Shown: positions 18,175 through 26,792, numbered from the stretch's first letter. The stretch is 64,000 nt of DNA from JAIVJZ01 sp035645695 (GCA_035645695.1 DASQMC010000012.1:38439-102438); one strand, 5' to 3'. Program-made: numbers and translations. The notes: generated by a model from the letters alone, not told the origin.

Positions 18175-18657
18175 TTGTTTCAGATCAAAGCGGCTTTTGA
18201 AGAAAAACTCGAAATCAAGACAACGGTCGAACGCGCGCGCGCCTTCTTCGGCGACTGGCGCAACTTCGCGGAGTTGATGCCGGGCGTGGAGAGCATCCGC
18301 GAGGAGGCGGGCGGCGTGATGCGCTGGCTCATTCGCGCGGAGGTGCCGGTTATCGGCGCGATCCGCCAGGCGTTCGCCGTCGAGCAGACGCTCGACCACC
18401 CGCAGAGCATCGAGTGGTCGCCCGCCGCGCAGGAGCGAAGCAACTTTTTGCGCTACGCGGCGCAGTTCGAGGAACAGGGGACGCGCGTGCTCATACGCAT
18501 CGTTCAGCGCGTCGAGTTGCGCCGCCAGAAGGCGACCGAGTTGCACATGCTCGCCGGACTCGTCGGCGAGAGCCGCCTCAGCGCGGAGATGCAGAAGGGC
18601 GTCAGCGACATGATGCGCACCTTCCTCCAGCGCGCGCGCACGCAACTTGAGCAGTAA
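18175..18657 (+). CDS. SRPBCC/polyketide-cyclase-like protein
   Basis: A 160-aa cytoplasmic protein with the pattern of the START/SRPBCC fold: an early beta strand and helix (EIKTTVERARAFFGDWRNFAELMPGVESI), a strand-rich middle and a long C-terminal helix (SAEMQKGVSDMMRTFLQRA). Such proteins form a hydrophobic pocket; many similar ones are annotated as coenzyme Q-binding or carbon monoxide dehydrogenase subunit G-like. The ligand is unknown here. The start is TTG at 18175 with GAGG at 18163-18166, at the very edge of the preceding palindrome; no ATG is available. Confidence 0.75.
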   Translation: MFQIKAAFEEKLEIKTTVERARAFFGDWRNFAELMPGVESIREEAGGVMRWLIRAEVPVIGAIRQAFAVEQTLDHPQSIEWSPAAQERSNFLRYAAQFEEQGTRVLIRIVQRVELRRQKATELHMLAGLVGESRLSAEMQKGVSDMMRTFLQRARTQLEQ

Positions 18658-18665
18658 GTCGATTG

Positions 18666-18768
18666 TCCGTTGTCAGTAGTCAGTTGTCAGTCGCATGTGC
18701 CCAACACACGAGTTGCTAAAGACGGTCTTGAACAACTGACAACTGACCACGGACAACTGGCTACTGAC
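18666..18768. repeat. Heptad palindrome (AGTTGTC/AACTGAC family)
   Basis: The left arm, about 18666-18691, has words AGTAGTC and AGTTGTC; the right arm, 18733-18768, has AACTGAC, CACGGAC, AACTGGC and TACTGAC. Both keep a strict 7-base period though pairing is imperfect. It begins about 8 bases after the SRPBCC gene. Confidence 0.85.
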
Positions 18769-19146
18769 GGCCTTTCCGACCCCGCGCCGACCCCGCCCGC
18801 TATTTTATCTTCTTGCAAGGAAACGGATTATCAAGTAATCTGAAAATGGTTGACCTCCCCTCCGGGGACTTGCCCACTTCTTCCGGTCAACATCCTCAGC
18901 CAGCCTTACAGACCTCCGATTTGTAACTCTTCGCCGCTCTCCTTGCGCGCGCGGGTGTTTGAGCGGGGAATGAGTGGTTTCACTTTAAAGCCGGAGCGAA
19001 TCCGTGCGTGCGCCCGCCCCTGCTGCGGGCGACAGCGTACGTCGCCTTGCAGACGGAAAATTTCCCGACGGACGAGAGCCTCTTACCCGCCGCCCGCCCG
19101 AACATTTGCGCCGGGCCGAATGGCCTGATGCCCCTCATCAACGACT
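18769..19146. other. Intergenic region ahead of the GGDEF-EAL gene
   Basis: No gene could be supported in these 378 bases. One plus-strand open frame (18850-19128) has Cys/Arg/Pro-rich composition with no domain and no ribosome-binding site. The promoter of the next gene probably lies here but I could not pick out convincing -35/-10 boxes. Confidence 0.5.
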
Positions 19147-22100
19147 ATGAATTCATCCCCCCCGGCCATAGATGTCGCAGTCTTCCAAAGACTGTGCGAA
19201 GTACATGCGAATCAATCATATGACCCCGCCAGTTACGCCGAGGCGCAACGGACGCTGCTCACTCTGATGGGCAATTTGCCGGGCATGGCCTATTGCTGCC
19301 GCAGCGACGAGCGCTGGACGATGCTCTTCGTCAGCGAAGGCTGTCTGGAACTCACCGGCTACGCGCCCGGCGACCTGACCGGCAATCGGAAAGTCTCTTA
19401 CGCCGACCTGATTCATGCGGACGACCGCCAGAAGGTGTGGGACGAAGTGCAATCCGCGCTCGCGGAGAAGAGGCGGTTTCGCCTCGTCTATCGCCTGCTG
19501 ACCGCGGCGCAGGGCGAGCGTTGGGTGTGGGAGCAGGGACACGGCATCTTCTCGGCCGAAGGCGAACAGATCGCCATCGAGGGCTTCATCACGGACATCA
19601 CCGACCGCGTGCAGGCGGAAGATGCCCTGCGCGCGGCGGAGTTAAAATACCGCTCGATTTTCGAGCAGGCGATCCACGGCATCTATCGCTCGACGCCGGA
19701 CGGGAAGTTTCTCGCCGCCAACCCCGCCATGGCGCTCATGCTCGGCTACTCTTCGCCCGCCGAGTTGATGGCCGACTGCACGGACATCGCGCGCGACTTT
19801 TACGCCGACGCCGAGACGCGCGCCTCGCTTCGCGGCCTGCTCGCCGCGCACGGCAAGGTACAGGGCTTCGAGGCGCAGGTCTTTTGTAAAGACCGCAGCG
19901 TTATCTGGATGCGCGAGAACATCTACGCCGTGCGCGACGCGGCGGGCGCGCTTCTCTATTACGAGGGCAGCGTCGAGGACACGACGGCGGGCAAGCGCGC
20001 CGAAGAAAAACTCGCGCGCTCGGAGGAACAGTACCGCGTCCTGTTCGAGAGCAACCCCAACCCGATGTGGGTCTATGACACGGACACTTACGCCTACCTC
20101 GCCGTTAACGAGGTGGCCGTCAGGCATTACGGTTACACGCGCGAGGAATTCCTGCGAATGACGATTTTCGATGTGCGCCCCCCGGAAAACATCCCGGCCG
20201 TGGTCGAAAACATCGCCTCGCTCCCGGCGTCGCATCGCTATGCGGGCGAGTGGGAGCACCGCAAGAAAGACGGCACGCCGATCTTCGTCGAGATCAATTC
20301 TCAACAGATCGACTTCGGCGGGCGCACGGCGCGTCTCGTGCTCATCAACGACGTGACCGAGCGCAAACAAGCCGAGGCCGCTCTGCGCGAATCCGAGGAA
20401 CGCTATCGCGAGTTGTTTGAAAACGCCAACGACGTGATCTTCACCACGGACTTATCGGGACGGTTCCTCTCGGTCAACCCGGCGGTCGAAAAAGTTACGG
20501 GCTACGCCCGCGCCGAGATTTGCAGGATGAACTTCACCGAGATGCTTGTGCCGGAACATGTCGAGCACTCGCTTCACATGAGGGAACGCAAACTCTCCGG
20601 CGGCGAGGCCACCACATGTTACGAGACCGAAATCATCTCGAAGGGCGGCGAACGCGTGTTGCTGGAACTGAGCACGCAGTTGATCCGCGACGACGAAGGC
20701 GCGCCCGTCGGCGTGCAGGGCATCGCGCGCGACGGCACCGAGCGCAAGCGTGCCGAGCGCGCCCTGCGCGAATCGGAGGAGCGTTACCGCGAACTCTTCG
20801 AGAACGCCAACGATCTCATCTACACGCACGATCTGGCGGGCAATTTCACCTCGCTCAACAAGACGGGCGAGCGCATCACGGGCTACACGCGCGAGGAAGC
20901 CGGTTCGCTCAACATCGCACAGGTCATCGTGCCCGAACATCTCGCCCTCGCGCGCGAGATGATGGCGCGCAAGGGTGAAGTTGACGAGGCGACGGTCTAC
21001 GAAGTGGACATCATCGCGAAGGACGGCCGCCGCGTGCCGCTCGAAGTGAGCACGCGCCTCGTTTACCGGAACGGAGAGCCGTGCGGCGTGCAGGGCATCG
21101 CGCGCGACATCGCCGAGCGCAAGCACACCGAGGCGAAACTCCTCCACAACGCCTACCACGACGCGCTCACGGGTCTGCCGAACCGCAACCTCTTCACGGA
21201 TCACTTGCAGATGGCCGTCGAGCGCGCGAAGCGCTGCCCCGAGTTCGTCTTCGCCGTGCTGTTTTTAGACCTCGACCGATTCAAGAACGTCAACGACTCG
21301 CTCGGCCATACGGTCGGAGACCACTTGCTCGTCGCGCTCTCGCGCCGTCTGCAACACTGCCTGCGCCCCTCGGACGTGGTGGCGCGTCTCGGCGGCGACG
21401 AGTTTGCGATCCTCCTGAACGACATCGGCGCGGAGCCGCGCGAAGCCGTCTCGCTCGCCGAACGCGTGCAGCAGGAGTTGATGCAGCCGTTCAACCTCGG
21501 CGGTCACGAAGTGTTCACCACGGCGAGCATCGGCATCGCCCTGAGCACGACCGGCTATGAAACGCCCGAGGCGGTTTTGCGCGATGCGGACACGGTGATG
21601 TATCGCGCCAAGGCGCAGGGCAAAGCGCGCCACGAGGTGTTCGACCAGAACATGCACGCGCGCGTCGTCGCCCTGCTGCGCCTGGAAAACGATCTGCGCC
21701 GCGCGGTCGAGCGCGACGAGTTTCGTTTGCAGTACCAGCCGATAGTCTCGCTCGACACGGGGCGCGTCTCCGGCTTCGAGGCGCTCGTGCGCTGGCAGCA
21801 CCCGGAACTCGGTCTGATCCAGCCGGGCGATTTCATCTCCGTTGCCGAAGAGACCGGCGTGATCGTCGAACTCGGCCAGTGGGTGCTGGAAGAAGCGTGC
21901 CGCCAGATGCGCCTCTGGCAGTCGATCTCGCCCCGGCACAATCGTCTCAAACTCAGCGTTAATTTATCCAGCCGTCAATTTGTGCAACTCGATCTCTACG
22001 AGCGCATCGTGGAGGTGCTCGCGCAAACCGGCCTCGCGCCCACCACGCTGCAACTCGAAATCACCGAGAGCATTCTGATGGAGAACGCGCACAGCATCGT

Positions 22101-22494
22101 CCCGCTCCTCGGCCGCCTGCGCGAACTCGGAGTCGAGCTTGCGATAGACGACTTCGGGACAGGCTACTCGTCGCTCAGTTACCTCTCACGCCTGAAGCCG
22201 ATCCACACGTTGAAGATCGACCGCTCGTTCATCAGCATGGGCGGAGACGACCACGAGAACTCGGAGATCGTGCGCACCATCATCATGCTCGCCAGGAACA
22301 TGGGCAAAGAGGTGGTGGCCGAAGGCATCGAGACCGCCGAACAACTCGCGCGCCTGCGCACGCTCGATTGCGCTTACGGGCAAGGCTACCTCTTCTCGCG
22401 CCCGCAAGACCCGTTCGAGATCGAACGCCGTCTGCGGCAGGGGCTGCACGCCGTCATCGCCAACCCGTTCGCGAACATGCTGAGCGTCGCCTGA
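19147..22494 (+). CDS. Multi-PAS diguanylate cyclase/phosphodiesterase (GGDEF-EAL)
   Basis: A 1115-aa cytoplasmic sensor for cyclic-di-GMP turnover. Five PAS domains lie in a row (about 35-150, 165-285, 290-410, 415-535, 540-660). The fourth and fifth are close duplicates, both opening with RESEERYRELFENAND. Then come a GGDEF domain with an intact GGDEF motif at 749-753 and an EAL domain with EAL at 878-880. The latter has later catalytic marks ITESILMEN, IDDFGTGYSSLSYL and VVAEGIET. Both active sites look complete, so it may both make and destroy c-di-GMP. There is no transmembrane segment and no signal peptide, so the signals sensed by the PAS domains must be soluble or cofactor-bound. Confidence 0.95.
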   Translation: MNSSPPAIDVAVFQRLCEVHANQSYDPASYAEAQRTLLTLMGNLPGMAYCCRSDERWTMLFVSEGCLELTGYAPGDLTGNRKVSYADLIHADDRQKVWDEVQSALAEKRRFRLVYRLLTAAQGERWVWEQGHGIFSAEGEQIAIEGFITDITDRVQAEDALRAAELKYRSIFEQAIHGIYRSTPDGKFLAANPAMALMLGYSSPAELMADCTDIARDFYADAETRASLRGLLAAHGKVQGFEAQVFCKDRSVIWMRENIYAVRDAAGALLYYEGSVEDTTAGKRAEEKLARSEEQYRVLFESNPNPMWVYDTDTYAYLAVNEVAVRHYGYTREEFLRMTIFDVRPPENIPAVVENIASLPASHRYAGEWEHRKKDGTPIFVEINSQQIDFGGRTARLVLINDVTERKQAEAALRESEERYRELFENANDVIFTTDLSGRFLSVNPAVEKVTGYARAEICRMNFTEMLVPEHVEHSLHMRERKLSGGEATTCYETEIISKGGERVLLELSTQLIRDDEGAPVGVQGIARDGTERKRAERALRESEERYRELFENANDLIYTHDLAGNFTSLNKTGERITGYTREEAGSLNIAQVIVPEHLALAREMMARKGEVDEATVYEVDIIAKDGRRVPLEVSTRLVYRNGEPCGVQGIARDIAERKHTEAKLLHNAYHDALTGLPNRNLFTDHLQMAVERAKRCPEFVFAVLFLDLDRFKNVNDSLGHTVGDHLLVALSRRLQHCLRPSDVVARLGGDEFAILLNDIGAEPREAVSLAERVQQELMQPFNLGGHEVFTTASIGIALSTTGYETPEAVLRDADTVMYRAKAQGKARHEVFDQNMHARVVALLRLENDLRRAVERDEFRLQYQPIVSLDTGRVSGFEALVRWQHPELGLIQPGDFISVAEETGVIVELGQWVLEEACRQMRLWQSISPRHNRLKLSVNLSSRQFVQLDLYERIVEVLAQTGLAPTTLQLEITESILMENAHSIVPLLGRLRELGVELAIDDFGTGYSSLSYLSRLKPIHTLKIDRSFISMGGDDHENSEIVRTIIMLARNMGKEVVAEGIETAEQLARLRTLDCAYGQGYLFSRPQDPFEIERRLRQGLHAVIANPFANMLSVA

Positions 22495-22503
22495 CGAGAG
22501 AAA

Positions 22504-22582
22504 GTAAACGATGAAGGATGAACGATGAACGATGAACTGAAAGACAGTTGCTTTCAGTTCATCGTTCATCGTTCATCGTTTC
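22504..22582. repeat. Heptad palindrome (ACGATGA family) after the GGDEF-EAL gene
   Basis: Perfect 27-base arms at 22517-22543 and 22551-22577 with a 7-base loop. Words are ACGATGA, AGGATGA and ACTGAAA. It starts within about 10 bases of the stop codon. Confidence 0.95.
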
Positions 22583-22685
22583 TTCCGTCCGTATCCGCGG
22601 CGTCGGCGCTTTCGCCTCATGCAAATGAAACTCGCTTGAGCTACAATAACGACATCATATTTTCATACCGGAGAAATTTCGCGCC

Positions 22686-22940
22686 GTGGCAAACATCAAA
22701 ATGTATACGACTACGTGGTGCTCCGACTGTCGCCGTGCCAAACATTTCCTCGGCGAGAATGGCATCGCCTACGAAGAGATCAACATCGAAGAACACGACG
22801 GCGCGGCGGAACTCGTGATGCGCCTCAACGACGGCAAACGCAAAGTGCCGACGTTCGAGATTGACGGGCGGGCTTTCAACCTCTCGCCCTACGACGAGCG
22901 CAAACTGCGCGCGGAACTCGGTCTGGAGTTGGCACGGTAA
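22686..22940 (+). CDS. Mycoredoxin/glutaredoxin-like protein
   Basis: An 84-aa thioredoxin-fold redox protein. The active site is CSDC in TTWCSDCRRAKHFL (residues 12-15), the form found in mycoredoxin-like proteins rather than classical CPYC glutaredoxins. The cis-proline segment KVPTFEIDG and the C-terminal helix are present. It starts at GTG 22686. The next small gene begins eight bases after its stop, so they are probably cotranscribed. It likely reduces mixed disulfides in the cytoplasm; the thiol cofactor is unknown. Confidence 0.88.
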   Translation: MANIKMYTTTWCSDCRRAKHFLGENGIAYEEINIEEHDGAAELVMRLNDGKRKVPTFEIDGRAFNLSPYDERKLRAELGLELAR

Positions 22941-22948
22941 ACAGAACG

Positions 22949-23230
22949 ATGGCAACTAACACGACAGGGAACGGATCGAGTAAGAGTATGACGCGGCGTA
23001 TGGCGCGTGCGGGCGGGTGGAAACTGGCGCGCAAACTCATCAAGCCGATCCCGCTCGTCGGCACGGCCGTCGCCCTCGGCTTCGCCGGTTACGAGATCAG
23101 AAAGAAGGGCTGGCGCAACGGCATCATCCACGTCGGCCTCGACATCACGCCCGTCGTCGGCACGGTCAAAGACGTGATCGAAATCTTCACGGGCGACCTC
23201 ATCCCCGACAAGAAGAACATCAAAAGTTAA
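22949..23230 (+). CDS. Small glycine-rich membrane-associated protein, unknown
   Basis: A 93-aa protein with a basic N-terminus, a moderately hydrophobic stretch IPLVGTAVALGFAGYEI (about 42-58) and a second one (HVGLDITPVVGTVKDVIEIF). Both hydrophobic segments contain a P-hydrophobic-V-G-T box (PLVGTA, PVVGTV), suggesting an internal duplication of a helical hairpin. No family was recognised. It probably forms one operon with the redoxin gene eight bases upstream. The 181 bases after it hold only a minus-strand remnant that looks like a signal peptide cut off by a stop (about 23287-23355). Confidence 0.65.
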   Translation: MATNTTGNGSSKSMTRRMARAGGWKLARKLIKPIPLVGTAVALGFAGYEIRKKGWRNGIIHVGLDITPVVGTVKDVIEIFTGDLIPDKKNIKS

Positions 23231-23411
23231 AGCGCCGCGTGCGGTTCAATTCACGGCCGTCTTGAAACCCTTCCTCGAACTTAACCCTGAGCCGACGCGC
23301 CCGACGCCATGAGGGCGAAGAACGCGACGAACAGGATGATTCGTTGCGTGCCGGTTCCTCCGTGTCCTCTGCGCCCGTCCGGGCAAAACTCGCTCCGGTC
23401 AGTTTAAGATC

Positions 23412-24866
23412 CTATAGCCCTTTCGCCGTCACGGGCGGGCGGGCGTCAAAAGGTTGCGCCTGCTCGTAGGCATGCGCGAAGCGGAAGAGTGTGGACTCGC
23501 TCCAATGCGGGCCGAGCAGTTGCATGCCGATGGGCAGGTTTGCTTTGGAGAGGCCGCAGGGGACGGAGAGGCCGGGTATGCCCGCGAGGTTGGCCGTCAC
23601 GGTGTAGATGTCGTTGAGGTACATGGCGAGCGGGTCGTCGGTCTTTTCGCCGAGGAGAAAGGCGGTGGTCGGCGAGGTCGGCGTGATGATCGCGTCGCAA
23701 CGCTCGAAGGCGCGTGCGAAGTCCTGCTTGAGCAGCGCGCGCACCTTTTGCGCTTTGAGGTAATAGGCATCGTAATAGCCGGAGGAGAGCACGTATGTGC
23801 CGAGCATGATGCGGCGTTTGACCTCCGCGCCGAAACCTTCCTCGCGCGTGCGCCGGTACATCTCGCGCAGTGTGCGCGATTCTTCGGCGCGGAAGCCGTA
23901 GCGCACGCCGTCGTAGCGAGCGAGGTTGGAAGAGGCTTCGGCCGTGGCGATGATGTAGTAAACCGCGATGGCGTATTTAGCGTGCGGCAGTTCCACCTCA
24001 ACCACCTCCGCGCCGAGCGCGCGGTAAGTCTCAATCGCCGCCTCGACGCTCGCGCGCACGTCGGCCGCCAATCCCTCGCCGAACAACTCGCGCGGCACGC
24101 CGATGCGTGCGCCGCGCACGTCGAGCGTCAACGCCGAGGCGTAATCGGGCACGGGCACGTCGGCGGTCGTCGAGTCGCGCGGGTCGCGCCCGGCGATGAC
24201 CGAGAGCGTCAACGCGGCGTCCGCGATATTGGTGGCGAAGATGCCGATTTGATCGAGCGACGAGCCGAAGGCGACGAGGCCGTAGCGCGAGACGCGCCCG
24301 TAGGTCGGCTTCACCCCGACGATGCCGCAGAACGACGCGGGCTGACGCACCGACCCGCCCGTGTCCGACCCGAGAGCGACGGGCACGATGCGCGCCGCGA
24401 CGGCCGCCGCCGAACCGCCCGACGAGCCTCCGGGTACGCGCTCCGTGTCCCAGGGGTTACGCGCGGGGCCATAAGCCGAATTTTCGTTCGACGAACCCAT
24501 CGCGAACTCGTCGCAGTTGGTCTTGCCGACGATGATCGCCCCGGCGTCGTGCAGGCGTTCGATGACGGTCGCATCGTAAGGCGGGTGATACCCGCCGAGG
24601 ATCGCCGAGCCGCACGAGGCTTGCAGGCCGCGCACGCAGATGTTGTCCTTGACGGCGACGGGAACCGAGCCGAGCGCGCCCGCCGGAGTCTCGTCGCGAC
24701 GAGACTCCGACTCGCCGACGCGCGCGAGCGCGCCCGCGCGGTCAATTTGCAGAAACGCGCCGAGCGTATCGTTCAACGCTTCGGCCGCGCCGAGCGCGCT
24801 CTCCACCACGGCGCGCGCGTCCAGTTCGCCTCCCGCGAGGCGCGTTTTGATCGTTTCGATGTTCAT
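23412..24866 (-). CDS. gatA: Aspartyl/glutamyl-tRNA amidotransferase subunit A
   Basis: Amidase subunit of GatCAB, which converts misacylated Glu-tRNA(Gln) (or Asp-tRNA(Asn)) to the correct aminoacyl-tRNA by glutamine hydrolysis; 484 aa. The Ser-cisSer-Lys triad is visible: lysine in AVKDNICVRG, the serine-rich loop PGGSSGGSAAAVAA and the nucleophile region LGSDTGGSVRQPASF. The ATG at 24866 gives the family-typical MNIETI start; a longer frame adds eight unsupported residues. gatC lies upstream on the same strand, separated by a palindrome. gatB is not in the window. Confidence 0.97.
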   Translation of the reverse strand: MNIETIKTRLAGGELDARAVVESALGAAEALNDTLGAFLQIDRAGALARVGESESRRDETPAGALGSVPVAVKDNICVRGLQASCGSAILGGYHPPYDATVIERLHDAGAIIVGKTNCDEFAMGSSNENSAYGPARNPWDTERVPGGSSGGSAAAVAARIVPVALGSDTGGSVRQPASFCGIVGVKPTYGRVSRYGLVAFGSSLDQIGIFATNIADAALTLSVIAGRDPRDSTTADVPVPDYASALTLDVRGARIGVPRELFGEGLAADVRASVEAAIETYRALGAEVVEVELPHAKYAIAVYYIIATAEASSNLARYDGVRYGFRAEESRTLREMYRRTREEGFGAEVKRRIMLGTYVLSSGYYDAYYLKAQKVRALLKQDFARAFERCDAIITPTSPTTAFLLGEKTDDPLAMYLNDIYTVTANLAGIPGLSVPCGLSKANLPIGMQLLGPHWSESTLFRFAHAYEQAQPFDARPPVTAKGL

Positions 24867-24871
24867 AAAAT

Positions 24872-24970
24872 GGCTGTCAGCGGTCGGCAATCAGCGGTCA
24901 GCTTATCGGCATAGCCACGGCAAACAGTTTCCGTGAATTTACTGACGCCCGATTTGTGACCGCTGGCTGC
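24872..24970. repeat. Heptad palindrome (GTCAGCG family) between gatC and gatA
   Basis: The left arm, 24872-24902, reads as words GTCAGCG, GTCGGCA, ATCAGCG and GTCAGCT; the right arm, 24941-24970, as CTGACGC, CCGATTT, GTGACCG and CTGGCTG. The period is exactly 7 but pairing is poor, so this looks like an old, decayed copy. It fills the space from two bases after the gatC stop to five bases before the gatA ATG. Confidence 0.75.
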
Positions 24971-24972
24971 TC

Positions 24973-25269
24973 TTATAAAACTTTCGGCACGCGGAAATGT
25001 CCCGCGGCCGGGTCGGGCGCCTGATCGAGCGCGAGCGTCTGGCCGAGCGAGGGCAGGGGCGCATCTTCGCGCGCGGTGTCGGCGCGCGCGCCTTCGTCGG
25101 TGAGTCCGCCGAGGGCGGGTTCGGCCGCGCTCGTGTCCAGTTCGTTTAACTGCTCGACGTAAGCCACGATGGAAGCGATCTGGGGCGTCAACGCCCTGCG
25201 CTCGTCATCCGTCAATTCGAGTTGCGCGAGCGCGGCGATCTTTTCGATGTCGGATTCGGTGATGGGCAT
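24973..25269 (-). CDS. gatC: Aspartyl/glutamyl-tRNA amidotransferase subunit C
   Basis: Small stabilising subunit of the GatCAB complex, 98 aa, the usual size. The N-terminal helices (ITESDIEKIAALAQLELTDDE) and the conserved C-terminal FRVPKVL that packs against GatA are clear. The gene follows the dciA-like gene and precedes gatA; both junctions hold a heptad palindrome, and the ATG lies about 10 bases from the edge of the upstream one. Confidence 0.95.
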   Translation of the reverse strand: MPITESDIEKIAALAQLELTDDERRALTPQIASIVAYVEQLNELDTSAAEPALGGLTDEGARADTAREDAPLPSLGQTLALDQAPDPAAGHFRVPKVL

Positions 25270-25282
25270 ATGATTTGAATGT

Positions 25283-25370
25283 AAGCAGTAAGCAGTGAGC
25301 AGTAAGCAGTGAGCAGTAAGCAGTAAGAAAACGGTTTTTACTGCTCACTGCTCACTGCTTACTGCTCACT
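25283..25370. repeat. Heptad palindrome (AAGCAGT/GAGCAGT family) between dciA-like gene and gatC
   Basis: Words AAGCAGT and GAGCAGT alternate. The arms 25294-25324 and 25340-25370 match over 30 of 31 bases. The right arm overlaps the stop codon of the dciA-like gene: the TGA is part of the first repeated word (AAG TGA GCA). Each word contains TAA or TGA. Confidence 0.95.
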
Positions 25371-25836
25371 TGTTTCTCTGTTGCGCGTCGATATAGCTTC
25401 CGGCGGCGAGCAGGAAGCGGCGGCGTAAATCTTCATCGTGAATCGCCTCGGCGGCATCGGCGAGCTGGCGCGAGTTATGCAACGCGCGGCGTTCGTGTGC
25501 GGTGCGGTCAAACTCGAACCGGCCGAGCCGTGCGCGCTCGTCGCGGATGGTGGCCGGATCGACGCGAAATTCGATGTAGGTGACGACCGCCTGACCGAGC
25601 AGCGAATTGAGGCGAAAGAGCAATTGACCGCTGATTGATTCGAGTTGTTTCTGCCATGCCGTGTCGGGGACGGCGACGACGAGCAGCTTGCGATACAGCC
25701 GGAACGGAACGGCCTGGCCGCGCAGGGCTTCGCCCGCCACGCGTCGCCACGCCACCATCGCCGCCGCTTCGGCCACCTCCTCCGCGTCGCCCGCCGCGCG
25801 CAGCAGGTTCGGCAGTGCTCGAATTAAGTCGTCCAT
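25366..25836 (-). CDS. DUF721 (DciA-like) protein
   Basis: A 156-aa protein whose first about 90 residues match the DUF721 domain: MVAWRRVAGEALRGQAVPFRL, then VVAVPDTAWQKQLESISGQLLFRLN. DUF721 proteins include DciA, which helps load the replicative helicase DnaB at the origin in most bacteria. That role is likely but not shown here. The second half is Arg/Glu-rich and helical. The ATG at 25836 is chosen because the domain starts right after it; the longer frame upstream is antisense to maf. Its stop codon is inside the downstream palindrome. Confidence 0.82.
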   Translation of the reverse strand: MDDLIRALPNLLRAAGDAEEVAEAAAMVAWRRVAGEALRGQAVPFRLYRKLLVVAVPDTAWQKQLESISGQLLFRLNSLLGQAVVTYIEFRVDPATIRDERARLGRFEFDRTAHERRALHNSRQLADAAEAIHDEDLRRRFLLAAGSYIDAQQRNK

Positions 25837-25855
25837 CTTTTTTAATTGCGAAGCG

Positions 25856-25934
25856 CGGATTTGAGATTGCGGATTAAAGAGAACCGGCTGGCAAAGTCGG
25901 CTTAATGGTTTTAGAATCCGCAATCGAAAATCCG
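25856..25934. repeat. Heptad palindrome (GCGGATT/AATCCGC family) between divergent genes
   Basis: The left arm, from 25856, has words GCGGATT, TGAGATT, GCGGATT and AAAGAGA; the right arm, to 25934, has AATCCGC, AATCGAA and AATCCGA. It lies between the divergent dciA-like and maf genes, so unlike most copies it cannot serve as a terminator for either; both promoters must be near it. Confidence 0.85.
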
Positions 25935-25953
25935 AAATCGTGAGGGGAGTGTA

Positions 25954-26583
25954 ATGGAAGAACGGGGAGAGCCACAAGTGGGAGTTCCGGCGGGCGACGC
26001 GGACGGGTTTGAGTTGGAACCGTTGGTGCTGGCTTCGTCCAGCCCGCGGCGTGCGGAGATTCTGCGCGCGGTCGGCTGGCCGTTTGAAGCCGTAGCGGCG
26101 AACGTGGACGAGGCGGCGCGAGACGGCGAGGAAGTCGTCGAATACGTCGAGCGCCTGGCGTGCGAGAAGGCCGAGGCGGTGGCCGAAGGGCGCGCGTCCG
26201 GCCTCGTGCTCGGCGCGGACACGGTCGTCGCGGCCGGTGGCCGGATACTCGGCAAGCCCGCCGACGCCGAAGATGCGCGGCGGATGCTCAGGCTCCTCGG
26301 CGGCGGGTGGCACGACGTATTGACCGGCGTCGCGCTCGTGCGCGCGGAGACCGGGGACGTGCTCGTGGCGCACGAACTAACGCGCGTTCGTTTTGCGCCG
26401 ATGACGGACGAAGAGATCGATTGGTACGTCGCGACGGGCGAACCCTCGGACAAGGCGGGCGCATACGCCGTGCAAGGCCGCGCCGCGCTTTTCATCGAAG
26501 AGATCGAGGGCGATTACTGGAACGTCGTCGGGCTGCCCGTGCGGTTAGTTTACAAGTTGGCGGAGGAGAGCCGCAGAGCGTAG
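25954..26583 (+). CDS. maf: Maf family nucleoside triphosphate pyrophosphatase
   Basis: A house-cleaning enzyme that hydrolyses dTTP/UTP or modified nucleotides to the monophosphate; 209 aa. Seen: the phosphate-binding opening LASSSPRRAEIL (about 26-37), GADTVVAAGG, GKPADAEDARRML and SDKAGAYAVQGRAALF with the catalytic acidic residues. About 25 extra residues precede the family start. ATG at 25954 has AGGGGAG four bases upstream. The gene ends just before a CACAGAGGA-type palindrome. Confidence 0.93.
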   Translation: MEERGEPQVGVPAGDADGFELEPLVLASSSPRRAEILRAVGWPFEAVAANVDEAARDGEEVVEYVERLACEKAEAVAEGRASGLVLGADTVVAAGGRILGKPADAEDARRMLRLLGGGWHDVLTGVALVRAETGDVLVAHELTRVRFAPMTDEEIDWYVATGEPSDKAGAYAVQGRAALFIEEIEGDYWNVVGLPVRLVYKLAEESRRA

Positions 26584-26608
26584 CGTCTCAATCTGGGGCT
26601 GATTCTTT

Positions 26609-26709
26609 CTCTGTGCCCCCTGCGGTGTCCTCTGTGTCTGCGGTGGTGAATCATAGTTAAGTAAGCATTCACCACCGCAGACACAGAGGACACCGCAGGG
26701 AGCACAGAG
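26609..26709. repeat. Palindrome of the CACAGAGGA/CACCGCAG family
   Basis: Arms 26609-26651 and 26667-26709 are 43 bases with a single mismatch. Words CACCGCAGA, CACAGAGGA and CACCGCAGG alternate with a spacing of about 9-12 bases and carry no stop triplets. It lies between the convergent maf and thioredoxin-fold genes and shares its words with the copy at 14.7 kb. Confidence 0.92.
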
Positions 26710-26722
26710 GAAAACTATAAAA

Positions 26723-26762
26723 ACGGCGGGAGCTGCTTCTCGATAGGAGCAATCCCCGCCGT
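26723..26762 (-). terminator. Intrinsic terminator of the thioredoxin-fold gene
   Basis: Stem arms 26723-26731 and 26753-26762 (CGGCGGG/CCCCGCCG). Read on the minus strand, the stem is followed by TTTTTATAG, so this is a classical rho-independent terminator. It is directly followed by the palindrome at 26609-26709. Confidence 0.75.
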
Positions 26763-26792
26763 CTGTTGGTAATCGCGGCTCGCCGCGAGACT

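Noticed and set aside
18850..19128. 92-aa plus-strand open frame ahead of the GGDEF-EAL gene
   Set aside because: No ribosome-binding site, no domain, Cys/Arg/Pro-rich composition of random GC-rich sequence.
23231..23411. Signal-peptide-like minus-strand peptide (IILFVAFFALMASGASAQG)
   Set aside because: It ends at a stop right after the supposed cleavage site and lacks a start codon, so at most a remnant; not listed as a gene.
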